Shown piece by piece: positions 1 through 8,740 of a stretch of DNA of 64,000 bases. The notes below the pieces were generated by a model, which did no database searches, was not told where the DNA came from, and worked only from the letters and a program-made list of their open reading frames with translations. How positions within the stretch are numbered: position 1 is the first letter of the stretch; each line of letters starts with the position of its first letter. Source of the DNA: Shewanella glacialipiscicola (GTDB lineage: Bacteria; Pseudomonadota; Gammaproteobacteria; Enterobacterales; Shewanellaceae); the NCBI RefSeq assembly GCF_023283485.1, contig NZ_JAKILU010000002.1, forward strand, positions 248,001 to 312,000, given 5' to 3'. The translations under genes and the position numbers were made by a program.

Positions 1-157
1 GCTGAGGCGCATAAATAGGTAGTCCAGCGGCGTGTTTTACGGTGCCAACCTGCGCCACTAAATCCAAACGTTTGCGCAGTAAATGCAATAACTGTTGGTC
101 GGTACCATCAATCAAACCGCGTAAGTGTTCTAAGTCGGCGGTGGTTTTTTCGTTCAT
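1..157 (-). CDS. tyrA: Chorismate mutase / prephenate dehydrogenase (T-protein), N-terminal part, cut by window edge
   Basis: Only the first ~52 codons are inside the window; the gene runs off the left edge. The translation starts [20 protein letters not shown] and continues with an [13 protein letters not shown] helix, the pattern of an AroQ-type chorismate mutase domain (Arg and Lys of the active-site helices visible). In gammaproteobacteria this domain is fused to prephenate dehydrogenase, giving the bifunctional TyrA of tyrosine synthesis. The start lies 28 bp downstream of the aroF stop, so the two are very likely one aroF-tyrA operon. The C-terminal dehydrogenase domain cannot be checked here. 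Confidence 0.9.
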   Translation of the reverse strand, partial: MNEKTTADLEHLRGLIDGTDQQLLHLLRKRLDLVAQVGTVKHAAGLPIYAPQ

Positions 158-185
158 CGATTAAGTCCATTAGGCTGTGGCTAAT

Positions 186-1277
186 TTAAGCTACGGCGGC
201 GTTAAGTACCACAAAGCGTGTAGGGAGTACTGAAGATAACTTTGATGCCCCGTTACGTAAAATAGTTTCTGTTTTTTGCCAGTTAATACAGGAGTCTGTC
301 ACAGAAACACCATACGCTAGCTCATGTAGTGGTTTATCACAACTTTGATTGCCTTCATTTAAATGGCTTTCAAGCATTACGCCGATAATCGATTTATTGC
401 CGTTGTAAATTTGTGCAAACACATCTTCGCATACGCTCTTTTGTCGGCTGTAGTCTTTGGATGAATTACCGTGGCTACAGTCAATAATCAAGCGTGCATT
501 GAGCTTAGCTTTATGTAATTGAAGCTCGCATTCTGCTACGCTGGCGGCATCATAGTTAGGCGTTATGCCGCCCCGCAAAATAACGTGACCATCAGGATTG
601 CCCGCCGTTTGTAATAAGGCCACTTGGCCCTGCTGATTAATACCCATAAACCTGTGGCTGCTGGCGGCAGATTTTAGCGCGTTAATCGCGACCTCGAGCT
701 TACCATCAGTACCATTTTTAAAACCAACAGGCATAGACAAACCAGACGCCATCTCTCTGTGAGTTTGCGATTCTGTGGTGCGTGCACCAATTGCCGACCA
801 AGTCACTAATTCAGATATATACTGCGGGCTGATAGGGTCAAGCGCTTCGGTTGCGACAGGTAGCCCCAACTCCGCAAGCCAAATCATCAACTCTCGCGCC
901 ATTTTTAAGCCCTTTTCTACATCAAAGGATTCATCCATATCAGGATCGTTAATCATGCCCTTCCAACCGACGGTAGTGCGCGGTTTTTCAAAATAGACTC
1001 GCATCAAAATGTAAAACTCATCACTGAGCTCATCGTGTAGCGTTTTAAGCTTTAAGGCATATTCTTTGGCGGCGGCGATATCGTGGATAGAACAAGGGCC
1101 TGTGACGATTAATACGCGGTTATCACGTTTATGAACAATATCGGCAACGGTTTTACGGGCATTGAGGATATAGCGATAAGCATGCTCAGAGAGTGGCAAG
1201 GCATTCTTAAGCTCTTGCGGGGTAATTAATACTTTCTCTGAACTAATATGTACGTTGTTAATCGTATCTTGTTGCAT
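186..1277 (-). CDS. aroF: 3-deoxy-7-phosphoheptulonate (DAHP) synthase, class I, AroF type
   Basis: Catalyses condensation of phosphoenolpyruvate and erythrose-4-phosphate, the first step of the shikimate pathway. GPCSIHD (about residues 60-66) and KPRTTVGWKG (98-107) are the phosphate- and PEP-binding motifs, and DCSHGNSSKD lies near the C-terminus. The longest frame begins at a GTG at 1286, but that GTG sits inside an AGGTGG Shine-Dalgarno; the ATG at 1277 lies a few bases after it and is the better start, giving 363 residues, normal for the family. Position directly upstream of tyrA suggests the tyrosine-feedback isozyme (inference; the isozyme is not proven by sequence alone). Confidence 0.95.
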   Translation of the reverse strand: MQQDTINNVHISSEKVLITPQELKNALPLSEHAYRYILNARKTVADIVHKRDNRVLIVTGPCSIHDIAAAKEYALKLKTLHDELSDEFYILMRVYFEKPRTTVGWKGMINDPDMDESFDVEKGLKMARELMIWLAELGLPVATEALDPISPQYISELVTWSAIGARTTESQTHREMASGLSMPVGFKNGTDGKLEVAINALKSAASSHRFMGINQQGQVALLQTAGNPDGHVILRGGITPNYDAASVAECELQLHKAKLNARLIIDCSHGNSSKDYSRQKSVCEDVFAQIYNGNKSIIGVMLESHLNEGNQSCDKPLHELAYGVSVTDSCINWQKTETILRNGASKLSSVLPTRFVVLNAAVA

Positions 1278-1463
1278 GCTTACCACCTAGGACTTAGTGT
1301 TTAATCCATTGTTAACGGAAACTCAAATAATGGACTTCATTTCATATAACAAATAGCATCAGCCATCTGCAGCGGAATGGCGTAATGATACAGCATTACA
1401 ACCGAATTAACACTATGCCTACACATTCCATTGAGAGCAAGCAAAAATACTCAAAAAATAGCA

Positions 1464-1490
1464 ACAAAAAACCGCCACTAGGGCGGTTTT
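1464..1490 (-). terminator. Intrinsic terminator of the rpsP-rimM-trmD-rplS operon
   Basis: Perfect 9-bp stem (AAAACCGCC / GGCGGTTTT) with a 5-nt loop, followed on the minus strand by a T run. It lies about 40 bp past the rplS stop and upstream of aroF, so it separates the two transcription units. Confidence 0.85.
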
Positions 1491-1530
1491 CTGTGCGAAC
1501 ACTACGTCTTTTTTTCTGTAGCGGTAACTA

Positions 1531-1884
1531 TTACTTAGTTCCCAGCTTCTCACGGATACGTGCAGATTTACCTGAACGCTCACGTAGATAGTACAGTTTG
1601 GCACGACGAACGCGGCCACGACGCTTAACTTCAATGCTAGCGATCAGTGGGCTGTGCGTTTGGAAAGCACGCTCAACACCTTCGCCATTAGAGATTTTAC
1701 GTACTGTGAATGCAGAGTGCAGACCACGGTTACGCTTAGCAATTACCACGCCTTCGAAAGCCTGTAAACGCTCTTTTTCACCTTCTTTAACACGAACCTG
1801 AACTACTACTGTATCACCAGCACCAAACGCAGGTACGTCTTGTTTCATTTGCTCATCGTTGAGCATTTTAATGATATTGTTCAT
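1531..1884 (-). CDS. rplS: 50S ribosomal protein L19
   Basis: 117 residues, the usual L19 length, beginning [33 protein letters not shown] and the internal [20 protein letters not shown] segment are typical of L19, a protein at the 30S-50S interface. It is the last gene of the rpsP-rimM-trmD-rplS operon, 34 bp after trmD, and is followed by a clear intrinsic terminator. This four-gene order is the standard gammaproteobacterial trmD operon. Confidence 0.97.
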   Translation of the reverse strand: MNNIIKMLNDEQMKQDVPAFGAGDTVVVQVRVKEGEKERLQAFEGVVIAKRNRGLHSAFTVRKISNGEGVERAFQTHSPLIASIEVKRRGRVRRAKLYYLRERSGKSARIREKLGTK

Positions 1885-1918
1885 AACTTACTCCGTTCTA
1901 GAATTAACTGAGCTACGA

Positions 1919-2665
1919 CTAAGCATGCTTGTCCATTGCTTCAACGAACTGCGCTAATTGAGTCGTTTGTTCGTCAGTCAGAGCTAGATTTTGCAATAAT
2001 TCTGGCCGTCTCAGTAAAGTCCTACCAAGGCTTTGCTGTAAACGCCAGAGTCTAATTTGTTCGTGGTTGCCACTTAGCAGCACTGCAGGTACGTCAAGAC
2101 CATCAAGGCTTTCAGGGCGAGTGTAATGTGGGCAATCCAGTAGACCGTCGGAGAAAGAATCTTGCTCCGCCGAAGCTTGTTTTCCTAGCACGCCAGGAAC
2201 CAATCGCGATACTGAATCTATCAGAGTCATCGCCGGTAATTCACCGCCCGAAAGCACGTAATCCCCAATCGACCACTCTTCATCCACTTCCGTTTGAATA
2301 ATGCGCTCATCAATACCTTCGTATCGACCACACACCAGAATCAAACGTGATGATTGAGCCAACTCACTGACGCCTTGCTGATCCAGCTTACGTCCTTGAG
2401 GTGACAAGTAAATCACCTTCGCACCGTCACCCGCTGCAGCTTTCGCCGCATGGATGGCATCACGCAAGGGCTGCACCATCATTAACATTCCGGGACCACC
2501 GCCGTAAGGTCGGTCATCTACCGTATTATGTCTATCGTGGGTGAAATCACGGGGATTCCACGTGTGCAACTCTAGCAGGCCGTTTTTCACGGCTCGACCC
2601 GTAACTCCAAAGTCTGTCACGGCACGGAACATCTCTGGGAACAGGGTTATTACCCCTAACCACAT
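1919..2665 (-). CDS. trmD: tRNA (guanine-N1-)-methyltransferase TrmD
   Basis: Methylates G37 (m1G37) of tRNAs with a G at position 36, using S-adenosylmethionine, and so prevents +1 frameshifting. 248 residues with the SPOUT trefoil-knot signatures: [11 protein letters not shown] (about 50-60), [10 protein letters not shown] (88-97), GRYEGIDER (113-121) and [11 protein letters not shown] (132-142). The ATG start is preceded by GAGG at 8 nt. It lies between rimM and rplS with short spacers, so it is co-transcribed with ribosomal protein genes. No oddities seen. Confidence 0.97.
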   Translation of the reverse strand: MWLGVITLFPEMFRAVTDFGVTGRAVKNGLLELHTWNPRDFTHDRHNTVDDRPYGGGPGMLMMVQPLRDAIHAAKAAAGDGAKVIYLSPQGRKLDQQGVSELAQSSRLILVCGRYEGIDERIIQTEVDEEWSIGDYVLSGGELPAMTLIDSVSRLVPGVLGKQASAEQDSFSDGLLDCPHYTRPESLDGLDVPAVLLSGNHEQIRLWRLQQSLGRTLLRRPELLQNLALTDEQTTQLAQFVEAMDKHA

Positions 2666-2680
2666 CTGTTGTACCTCGAC

Positions 2681-3211
2681 TTAGAAGTCAGGATCCCAAT
2701 CCACTAAAATCTGTTTACCTTGCAGATCCACCGTTTTGATGAATTGCTCAGGGACAAAGGGGATCATACGTTCCACTTTGCCGAAACTATCTTTAGCGTT
2801 GGCTTTAACGAGTAGTACATCGTTTGATCCTGTTTCCACGATCTGATCGACGACACCCATGTTATAACCTGTTGTATTGACCACTTCGCAACCGATGAGA
2901 TCGCGCCAGTAAAATTCATCTACTGGCAAGTCATTCATCTGTTCCGGCAAAATCGCAATCTCACAATTGGTGAGTATTTGCGCTTGCTCCCGTGTTTCTA
3001 TGCCGTCAAGTAAAGCCACAACAGCCTTTCCTTGATGACGCCACTGGGTGACCTTAATTTCGCGCCATTCACCATTTTCTTTAATAAGCCAAGGCGAATA
3101 GTCAAAGATACCTTCAACAGAATCGGTATAGGCGGTGATTTTCAGCCAACCTTTAATGCCATGACAGGAGCCTAATTTCCCCAGTACGACTGGCTGTTGG
3201 TTACTGCTCAT
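2681..3211 (-). CDS. rimM: Ribosome maturation factor RimM
   Basis: Assists late maturation of the 30S head and binds S19. The protein has the N-terminal beta-barrel start [18 protein letters not shown] and the C-terminal PRC-barrel segment with [18 protein letters not shown] at 3214 extends the frame by one codon; the adjacent ATG at 3211 is the conventional start ([10 protein letters not shown]), giving 176 residues. An AAGG lies 9 nt upstream. It sits between rpsP and trmD with 15-20 bp gaps, as part of the trmD operon. Confidence 0.95.
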   Translation of the reverse strand: MSSNQQPVVLGKLGSCHGIKGWLKITAYTDSVEGIFDYSPWLIKENGEWREIKVTQWRHQGKAVVALLDGIETREQAQILTNCEIAILPEQMNDLPVDEFYWRDLIGCEVVNTTGYNMGVVDQIVETGSNDVLLVKANAKDSFGKVERMIPFVPEQFIKTVDLQGKQILVDWDPDF

Positions 3212-3231
3212 CAATCTATACCTTAACGCTA

Positions 3232-3483
3232 TTAAGCTGTTGCTTTACGAGCGTCTTTAATCAATTTTGCTACACGTTCTGTAGCAGCTGCACCGTTAGA
3301 AACCCAGTGCTCAACGCGTGCTAGGTCTAAACGTAAAGTTTCTTCTTGGCCACGGGCCAATGGGTTGAAGAAGCCTACACGCTCAATGAAACGACCGTCA
3401 CGAGCGTTACGGCTATCAGCAACAACGATATTGTAAAATGGACGCTTTTTTGCGCCGCCACGAGCTAAACGAATGGTAACCAT
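3232..3483 (-). CDS. rpsP: 30S ribosomal protein S16
   Basis: 83 residues starting [20 protein letters not shown], an unmistakable S16 N-terminus; S16 is needed for 30S assembly. First gene of the rpsP-rimM-trmD-rplS operon. Its 5' leader contains a promoter-like element and a terminator-like hairpin (described separately), which suggests that expression could be tuned by premature termination. Downstream genes follow within 20 bp. Confidence 0.97.
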   Translation of the reverse strand: MVTIRLARGGAKKRPFYNIVVADSRNARDGRFIERVGFFNPLARGQEETLRLDLARVEHWVSNGAAATERVAKLIKDARKATA

Positions 3484-3520
3484 GCGTTTTCAATCCTCTA
3501 ATGATTTGCTTGAAGCAAAA

Positions 3521-3557
3521 ATAAAAACTGGAACCCCGTGTTCGCGAAGAGTTCCAG
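3521..3557 (-). terminator. Terminator-like hairpin in the rpsP leader (ffh terminator or attenuator)
   Basis: On the minus strand CTGGAAC and GTTCCAG form a 7-bp stem enclosing about 16 nt, followed at once by TTTTTATTTT. It lies 38 bp upstream of the rpsP start and downstream of a promoter-like element at 3573-3600. It can stop read-through from ffh and would also sit at the very 5' end of an rpsP transcript, where it could act as an attenuator (inference). Confidence 0.6.
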
Positions 3558-3572
3558 ATAGAAAGCCGAAAG

Positions 3573-3600
3573 ATTTTACCTGAGTTTCCAACGAATGCAA
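3573..3600 (-). promoter_or_regulatory. Candidate sigma-70 promoter of the rpsP operon
   Basis: Minus-strand TTGCAT, 16 bp, TAAAAT: 5 of 6 bases match the -10 consensus. Initiation would fall near 3566, about 80 bp upstream of rpsP, immediately before the hairpin at 3528-3557. Seen by eye only. Confidence 0.5.
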
Positions 3601-3700
3601 CCCAAGATGGCGATTATTAAACCTACCACCTTAGTACACTCATTGTCACAATCAGAATCTACCGACTGATAACGTATTTAATTCAACCAGAAATATATGA

Positions 3701-5074
3701 TTAACGTCCAGGAAATTTCATTCCTGGTGGCATCATTCCGCGCATTCCGCGCATCATTTTTTGCATGCCACCCTTAGCCGACATTTTTTTCATCATTTTT
3801 TGCATTTGGGTAAACTGTTTGAGTAAACGGTTTACATCTTGGATTTGCGTGCCTGAACCTGCAGCAATACGACGTTTACGTGAGCCTTTGATTAAGTCAG
3901 GGTTCTTACGTTCCTTAGACGTCATCGAATTGATCATTGCTTCCATTTGGCCGGTCATTTTACCATCTTGGATTTGTGCTAAAGCTTCTGGGGGTAATTG
4001 ACCTACGCCGGGCAGTTTTTCCAGCATATTCATCATGCCGCCCATGTTTTTCATTTGTTGTAACTGCTCACGGAAATCTTCTAAATCGAAACTGCCACCT
4101 TGCTTCACTTTCGAAGCAAGCTTCATGGCCTTTTCTTTATCTACGCCACGCTCCACTTCTTCAATAAGCGATAGCACATCGCCCATGCCCAAAATACGTG
4201 AAGCAATGCGATCAGGGTGAAATGGCTCTAAGGCATCAGTTTTTTCGCCCACACCGAGGAATTTAATCGGCTTGCCCGTGATGTGGCGAATCGATAACGC
4301 TGCACCACCACGCGCATCACCGTCGACTTTGGTTAAGATAACCCCGGTCAATGGTAATGCTTCGTTAAATGCTTTGGCCGTATTCGCCGCATCTTGACCT
4401 GTCATCGCATCAACAACGAATAAGGTTTCAATAGGCTTAACCGCAGCATGTAACGCTTTGATTTCGTCCATCATAGCTTCGTCAACATGCAGACGACCTG
4501 CTGTATCGACGATCACCACATCGATGAACTTCAATTTAGCATGAGCAATCGCGGCCTTAGCGATATCGATAGGCTTTTGGCTGACATCTGATGGGAAAAA
4601 GTTAACTTCAACTTCTTGTGCTAGGGTTTCAAGCTGTTTAATCGCCGCAGGGCGATAAACGTCGGCGCTGACAACTAATACTGATTTTTTATGACGCTCA
4701 CGTAAAAACTTACCGAGTTTGGCAACACTGGTGGTTTTACCGGCGCCTTGCAGGCCCGCCATCATGATCACGGCTGGCGGCTGAGTCGCTAAATCTAAAG
4801 CTTCATTCGCCTCGCCCATAGACTTTTCAAGCTCGTTTTGAACGATCTTAATAAAGGCTTGACCAGGGCTTAAGCTTTTAGAGACTTCTTGGCCAACGGC
4901 ACGTTCTTTTACGTTATTAACGAATTCGCGCACCACAGGCAGGGCAACATCGGCCTCCAGCAGTGCCATACGCACTTCGCGTAGGGTTTCCTTAACGTTT
5001 TCTTCAGTTAAGCGACCACGGCCACTGATGTTTTTCAGTGTGCGTGACAGTCTGTCGGTTAGGTTCTCAAACAT
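3701..5074 (-). CDS. ffh: Signal recognition particle protein Ffh (SRP54)
   Basis: GTPase that with 4.5S RNA delivers nascent membrane proteins to FtsY. 457 residues: N domain (1-90), G domain with the P-loop GLQGAGKTT (107-115), a DTAGRLHVDE motif and TKVDGDARGG, then a methionine-rich M domain (about 330-457) ending in RGMRGMMPPGMKF, which binds the signal peptide and SRP RNA. It is transcribed separately, upstream of the rpsP operon on the same strand, and divergently from the ypjD-like gene. Length and motifs are normal. Confidence 0.97.
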   Translation of the reverse strand: MFENLTDRLSRTLKNISGRGRLTEENVKETLREVRMALLEADVALPVVREFVNNVKERAVGQEVSKSLSPGQAFIKIVQNELEKSMGEANEALDLATQPPAVIMMAGLQGAGKTTSVAKLGKFLRERHKKSVLVVSADVYRPAAIKQLETLAQEVEVNFFPSDVSQKPIDIAKAAIAHAKLKFIDVVIVDTAGRLHVDEAMMDEIKALHAAVKPIETLFVVDAMTGQDAANTAKAFNEALPLTGVILTKVDGDARGGAALSIRHITGKPIKFLGVGEKTDALEPFHPDRIASRILGMGDVLSLIEEVERGVDKEKAMKLASKVKQGGSFDLEDFREQLQQMKNMGGMMNMLEKLPGVGQLPPEALAQIQDGKMTGQMEAMINSMTSKERKNPDLIKGSRKRRIAAGSGTQIQDVNRLLKQFTQMQKMMKKMSAKGGMQKMMRGMRGMMPPGMKFPGR

Positions 5075-5377
5075 CGTCCTGTTCTATACCTTTAAGAATC
5101 TCTATTGATGAGTGGTATTATAACGATGCATGCGCATTATGCTACTGCTGCACTCATCTTGATGGTGCTTACTTGATTGTGCTTAAGTGTTTTACTTGCG
5201 TTGAGTCATGTTTTATTGCCGATGACACATTATTTATGCATAACAATAAGAATCTGCTAAATTTTGCTGCTCATGTCACTGCCCATTTACCAACTGCTCA
5301 TGTTATTCTAGGGAAAATATTGATCTGTATGCCCCGTTTTTAAGGCACCTTTAACTACACAAATAGGTTAATTTCCC
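5075..5377. other. Divergent intergenic region between ffh and the ypjD-like gene
   Basis: 303 bp between divergent genes. Apart from the ffh -10 candidate I see no conserved structure. A 101-codon open frame crosses it but starts inside ffh, has no ribosome binding site and a cysteine-rich, unconvincing composition. Confidence 0.5.
5117..5122 (-). promoter_or_regulatory. Candidate -10 element upstream of ffh
   Basis: A perfect TATAAT on the minus strand, 43 bp upstream of the ffh start. No convincing -35 hexamer is seen at 16-18 bp, so support is limited. Confidence 0.35.
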
Positions 5378-6166
5378 ATGGTCATTTTTTCTGCCTCAGC
5401 CATGTTTTTTTATTGCATTGCATTGGTACTAGTGACGAGTCGACTGTTCCATCCCGAAGGACCAAACCGCCGTGCTGTAGCAGGCTTTGCGGCTATTGCA
5501 GTTATATTGCATGCTGCAGCATTATCTCAGGTAATTTTCACCACAGATGGCCAAAACTTTAGCCTGACGAATGTGATTTCCTTAGTAAACTGGATTATCG
5601 CTTTTACCTTTACCATATTGATGTTTAGGTTAAAAGTGATTGTGGTCGTGCCCGTCGTTTATGCCTGTTCTGTGCTATCCGTTGCCCTACTTTGGCTGTT
5701 ACCGCCTAAATTTATTATTCATTTTGAACTTTACCCTGAAGTGTTAGCTCATGTAGTGCTATCACTCATGGCTTACAGTGCCTTAATGATTGCGGCTTTA
5801 TATGCGATACAATTGGCAATGATTCAAAATAAACTGAAGAAAAAACAGTTTATGTTGAGCCCAGGCATTCCACCACTGATGACAGTTGAAAAACAACTTT
5901 ATCACTTGGTGATTATCGGCGTTATTCTGCTCAGTTTGTCACTTGCTACCGGGTTTATTTTCCTCGACGACATGTTTGCTGATGGCAAAGGTCACAAGGC
6001 AATTTTATCTATAATGGCATGGTTTGTTTATATAACTATGTTGTGGCAGCAATACTGGGTCGGCTGTAAAATTCGTACCGCCGTCATTTACACGCTCACT
6101 GGCGCAGGTTTACTTTCGCTCGCTTATTTTGGCGCGCGCATTGTCAAAGAGTTAATCCTCAACTAA
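5378..6166 (+). CDS. ypjD: YpjD-like inner membrane protein, CcsA / cytochrome c assembly superfamily
   Basis: 262 residues, almost entirely hydrophobic, with about eight membrane segments. It resembles E. coli YpjD, which lies between ffh and the corC-like yfjD gene; that neighbourhood is reproduced here. The family is homologous to CcsA/CcmC haem-handling proteins and shows their LVNWIIAFTF- and YHLVIIGVILLSLSLATGF-like helices. Its exact role is unknown; a link with haem or cytochrome c maturation is only by homology. Followed by a hairpin with a T run before the next gene. Confidence 0.85.
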   Translation: MVIFSASAMFFYCIALVLVTSRLFHPEGPNRRAVAGFAAIAVILHAAALSQVIFTTDGQNFSLTNVISLVNWIIAFTFTILMFRLKVIVVVPVVYACSVLSVALLWLLPPKFIIHFELYPEVLAHVVLSLMAYSALMIAALYAIQLAMIQNKLKKKQFMLSPGIPPLMTVEKQLYHLVIIGVILLSLSLATGFIFLDDMFADGKGHKAILSIMAWFVYITMLWQQYWVGCKIRTAVIYTLTGAGLLSLAYFGARIVKELILN

Positions 6167-6172
6167 ACATTT

Positions 6173-6220
6173 AAGTCGGTAAAGGCAATTAATGCTGCTG
6201 CCGACTTGACACTTTTTTTT
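6173..6220 (+). terminator. Candidate intrinsic terminator after the ypjD-like gene
   Basis: Stem AAGTCGG / CCGACTT with a 21-nt loop region and an eight-T run that starts 5 nt after the stem. The large loop and the spacer make it imperfect. Confidence 0.5.
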
Positions 6221-6265
6221 AATGTCGGTATTTAATTAAGTTTACTGGCTATATTGGAGCCTTTT

Positions 6266-7540
6266 TTGGACGCTATATCGACAAGCGCACTCCTGATCAT
6301 TTTACTAGTGCTTATTCTATTCTCAGCCTATTTTTCAGGCTCAGAAACCGCCATGATGACACTCAATCGTTACCGTTTACGCCACTTAGCCAGTAATGGC
6401 CATAAGGGGGCGATTAGAGCCTTAAAATTACTTGAGCGTCCTGACCGCTTGATTGGCTTGATTTTAATCGGCAATAATTTAGTCAATATTTCAGCCTCTG
6501 CGATTGCTACCATCATTGGTATGCGTCTTTGGGGTGACTTAGGTGTGGCTATTGCCACTGGTGTGCTGACATTGGTTGTGCTCGTGTTTGCAGAGGTCAC
6601 GCCAAAGACTATTGCAGCCCTCAATCCTGAGCGTATTGCTTTCCCTTCCAGCATACTGTTACTCATACTTTCAACGGTTTTCGCCTATGTTGTCTCAAGC
6701 GTTAACTTGATAACTACGGCTATTTTACGGTTGTTAGGGATAAAAACGGTCAATAGTAGCGATGCATTAAGCCAAGAAGAATTACGCACTGTCGTACATG
6801 AAGCTGGCGCGCTCATTCCCCAACGCCATCAAGAAATGCTGTTATCTATCCTAGATTTAGAAAAAGTCACCGTTGAAGATATTATGGTGCCGCGCTCTGA
6901 TATTTACGCCATTAACATGAATGATGAATTTAAATATATCAACCGCCAGGTCATTCAAAGTCCGCACACCCGCGTGCTCATTTACCGCGACACCATAGAC
7001 GATGCAGTGGGTTTTATTCATTTACGCGATGCCCTGCGCCTGCAATCTAAAAAGCAATTTAGCAAATCATCTTTACTACGGGCGGTGAAAGAACTGTATT
7101 TTATCCCCGAAGGCACGCCACTTAATGTACAACTGACTAACTTCCAACAAAATAAAGAACGTATCGGTTTAGTGGTCGATGAATATGGTGATATTCAAGG
7201 TTTAGTGACACTTGAAGATATTCTTGAAGAAATTGTCGGTGACTTTACCACTTCGATGGTAACTGCCCCGAGTGAAGACATTAAAGTGCAGCAAGATGGT
7301 AGCTATCTTGTCGATGCGAGTATTACCATCCGCGACTTGAATAAAGAAATGAAGTGGAATTTCCCAACCGATGGCCCTAAAACACTCAATGGTCTTATTC
7401 TGGAATATCTAGAAGAAATCCCTTCAGCCAATACTAGTTTGCGTTTGGCGGGTTATCCCTTAGAGATAGTCGATGTGGCAGAAAACATGATTAAAACTGT
7501 GCGTGTTATCCCACTGTATTATCACCCACCCAGAACTTAG
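6266..7540 (+). CDS. yfjD: CNNM/CorC (HlyC) family membrane protein with CBS domains, YfjD-like
   Basis: Domain order: DUF21/CNNM membrane domain with about four helices (residues 1-175, including the FSAYFSGSETAMMTLNRYR signature), a CBS pair (about 195-320, with EDIMVPRSDIYAI and VTLEDILEEIVGDF) and a C-terminal CorC_HlyC domain. The family is implicated in Mg2+/Co2+ efflux or homeostasis. The longest frame starts at a TTG at 6254, but GGAG at 6256-6259 lies 6 nt before a second TTG at 6266, which is the likelier start (MDAISTSALL..., about 424 residues). Downstream of ypjD as in E. coli. Confidence 0.88.
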   Translation: MDAISTSALLIILLVLILFSAYFSGSETAMMTLNRYRLRHLASNGHKGAIRALKLLERPDRLIGLILIGNNLVNISASAIATIIGMRLWGDLGVAIATGVLTLVVLVFAEVTPKTIAALNPERIAFPSSILLLILSTVFAYVVSSVNLITTAILRLLGIKTVNSSDALSQEELRTVVHEAGALIPQRHQEMLLSILDLEKVTVEDIMVPRSDIYAINMNDEFKYINRQVIQSPHTRVLIYRDTIDDAVGFIHLRDALRLQSKKQFSKSSLLRAVKELYFIPEGTPLNVQLTNFQQNKERIGLVVDEYGDIQGLVTLEDILEEIVGDFTTSMVTAPSEDIKVQQDGSYLVDASITIRDLNKEMKWNFPTDGPKTLNGLILEYLEEIPSANTSLRLAGYPLEIVDVAENMIKTVRVIPLYYHPPRT

Positions 7541-7551
7541 CTTATGATTTA

Positions 7552-7596
7552 ATAAATAAAAAATGGCTGAACCGCATGCTAATACGTGGTTCAGCC
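7552..7596 (-). terminator. Intrinsic terminator after the DUF962 gene
   Basis: Perfect 9-bp stem GGCTGAACC / GGTTCAGCC (7565-7573 and 7588-7596), with an ATTTTTTATTTATT tract following on the minus strand. It lies between convergent yfjD and the DUF962 gene and may weakly stop yfjD transcripts too. Confidence 0.75.
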
Positions 7597-7639
7597 GACA
7601 GTTATCCGCGCAATACTGTTTTAAGCGCTATTTAAACGT

Positions 7640-8161
7640 TTAGTGCTTTTTCGCCTCAAGCGACCGACGCTTTTCAATGGCCATCGGCGTTATCTGCGCA
7701 TGAAGTGTTTTTTCTAATCCCAGCATAAAGTACACTTCCGCCATCAAAAAAAATGGCCCAATTAACAACTGATTCAAATCATCTACAAAGGCAGGCTTGG
7801 CTTTTTCATATTGATGACCAATTAACTGTAACACCCAGCCCACCACAAAGACGCCTAAAGCAAGCCAGGTCGCACCGTTAATATGTGCAACCCATTGTGT
7901 CGTCACGAGTACTGGTATCATAAATAGTATGAGTCCTAGTGAAAGCCTTATGTGCAAACGGACATAATAAGCCAACACGCCCACACCCACGATCACCGCT
8001 AAGCTGGTTTCACCAATACTCCCCAGCGGAATACGCACGGTGGCCAGTAACAAAAAAGCTGACCAGATAATCAATGGAATTCCAATAAAATGGGTTTGAA
8101 TATTACGTTGGTTTAAATGCACACTTTTATAGGTTGATAACTGCTCTACGGCGGATTTCAT
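7640..8161 (-). CDS. DUF962 / Mpo1-like membrane protein
   Basis: About 173 residues with four hydrophobic segments and an N-terminal QRNIQTHFIGIPLIIWSAF stretch typical of the DUF962 (YGL010W/Mpo1-like) family. In yeast Mpo1 is a dioxygenase in fatty acid alpha-oxidation; the bacterial role is not established. I placed the start at the ATG at 8161 because AAGGAA lies 7 nt upstream; the longer frame to 8200 lacks a ribosome binding site. It stands alone, ending in a good terminator. Confidence 0.8.
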   Translation of the reverse strand: MKSAVEQLSTYKSVHLNQRNIQTHFIGIPLIIWSAFLLLATVRIPLGSIGETSLAVIVGVGVLAYYVRLHIRLSLGLILFMIPVLVTTQWVAHINGATWLALGVFVVGWVLQLIGHQYEKAKPAFVDDLNQLLIGPFFLMAEVYFMLGLEKTLHAQITPMAIEKRRSLEAKKH

Positions 8162-8304
8162 TTTGGGTTCCTTTAAATTTACAGCTGCTATTACCAGCAT
8201 CCAATAAGGATATGCTGAAGCACCAAGCTAACGTAAAACAACTAGGCTGAACAGTAAAAGTAAATAAATTGTTGTGCATTATTGTGGGTAAATTCTCGGG
8301 CCAA

Positions 8305-8330
8305 TAAAAAAGGAACCCTAAGGTTCCCTT
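8305..8330 (-). terminator. Intrinsic terminator at the end of the rpoE-to-acpS gene run
   Basis: Minus-strand GGGAACC TTA GGGTTCC hairpin followed by TTTTTTATT, about 26 bp past the acpS stop. It is the first clear terminator downstream of the long same-strand gene series. Confidence 0.8.
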
Positions 8331-8356
8331 GCATATCAATAAATACACTCTGGCAC

Positions 8357-8740
8357 TTATCGAGATTCGATAATAACTGTAGCTATCGCGTAAGACTGTT
8401 CGTCGGCAATGGAGATATGCCCTACCACAGCGTTAAGCTGTTGCAAGCGTGCTAAAGCACCATCAGTAAAATACACTGTCGGCGCGCCATCGTCATTGTT
8501 GCCAATGTGGATATGCTGAAACGACACGCCGCGGCCAATACCGGTGCCGAGCGCCTTAGCTGCGGCTTCTTTTGCGGCAAAACGCTTGGCAAGATAACGA
8601 CTCGGCTGCTTGTGAACAGTATAAATCGCCAATTCGGCCTCAGTCAGCACACGTTTAGCCAGCTTATCGCCTGCACGCACCACATGCGCTTCTATCCGCG
8701 CAATTTCAACGATATCGGTACCTAGGCCAACAATCGCCAT
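8357..8740 (-). CDS. acpS: Holo-[acyl-carrier-protein] synthase
   Basis: Transfers 4'-phosphopantetheine from CoA to apo-ACP. 127 residues; GLGTDIVEIARIE at 5-17 carries the Mg2+-binding Asp and KRFAAKEAAAKALGTG the catalytic Glu. Its ATG overlaps the pdxJ stop codon by one base (TAATG), so translation is probably coupled. The pdxJ-acpS pair at the end of the lepB-rnc-era-recO run is the E. coli order. Confidence 0.96.
   Translation of the reverse strand: MAIVGLGTDIVEIARIEAHVVRAGDKLAKRVLTEAELAIYTVHKQPSRYLAKRFAAKEAAAKALGTGIGRGVSFQHIHIGNNDDGAPTVYFTDGALARLQQLNAVVGHISIADEQSYAIATVIIESR

Noticed and set aside
775..996. Plus-strand frame inside aroF
   Set aside because: Antisense to a well-conserved enzyme; no independent signals.
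1383..1401. Palindrome GTAAT-N8-ATTAC upstream of aroF, considered as a TyrR box
   Set aside because: Spacing of the half-sites differs by two bases from TGTAAA-N6-TTTACA, so TyrR binding is not supported.
5038..5343. 101-codon plus-strand open frame starting inside ffh
   Set aside because: No ribosome binding site, cysteine-rich improbable composition, and overlaps the ffh start and promoter region.
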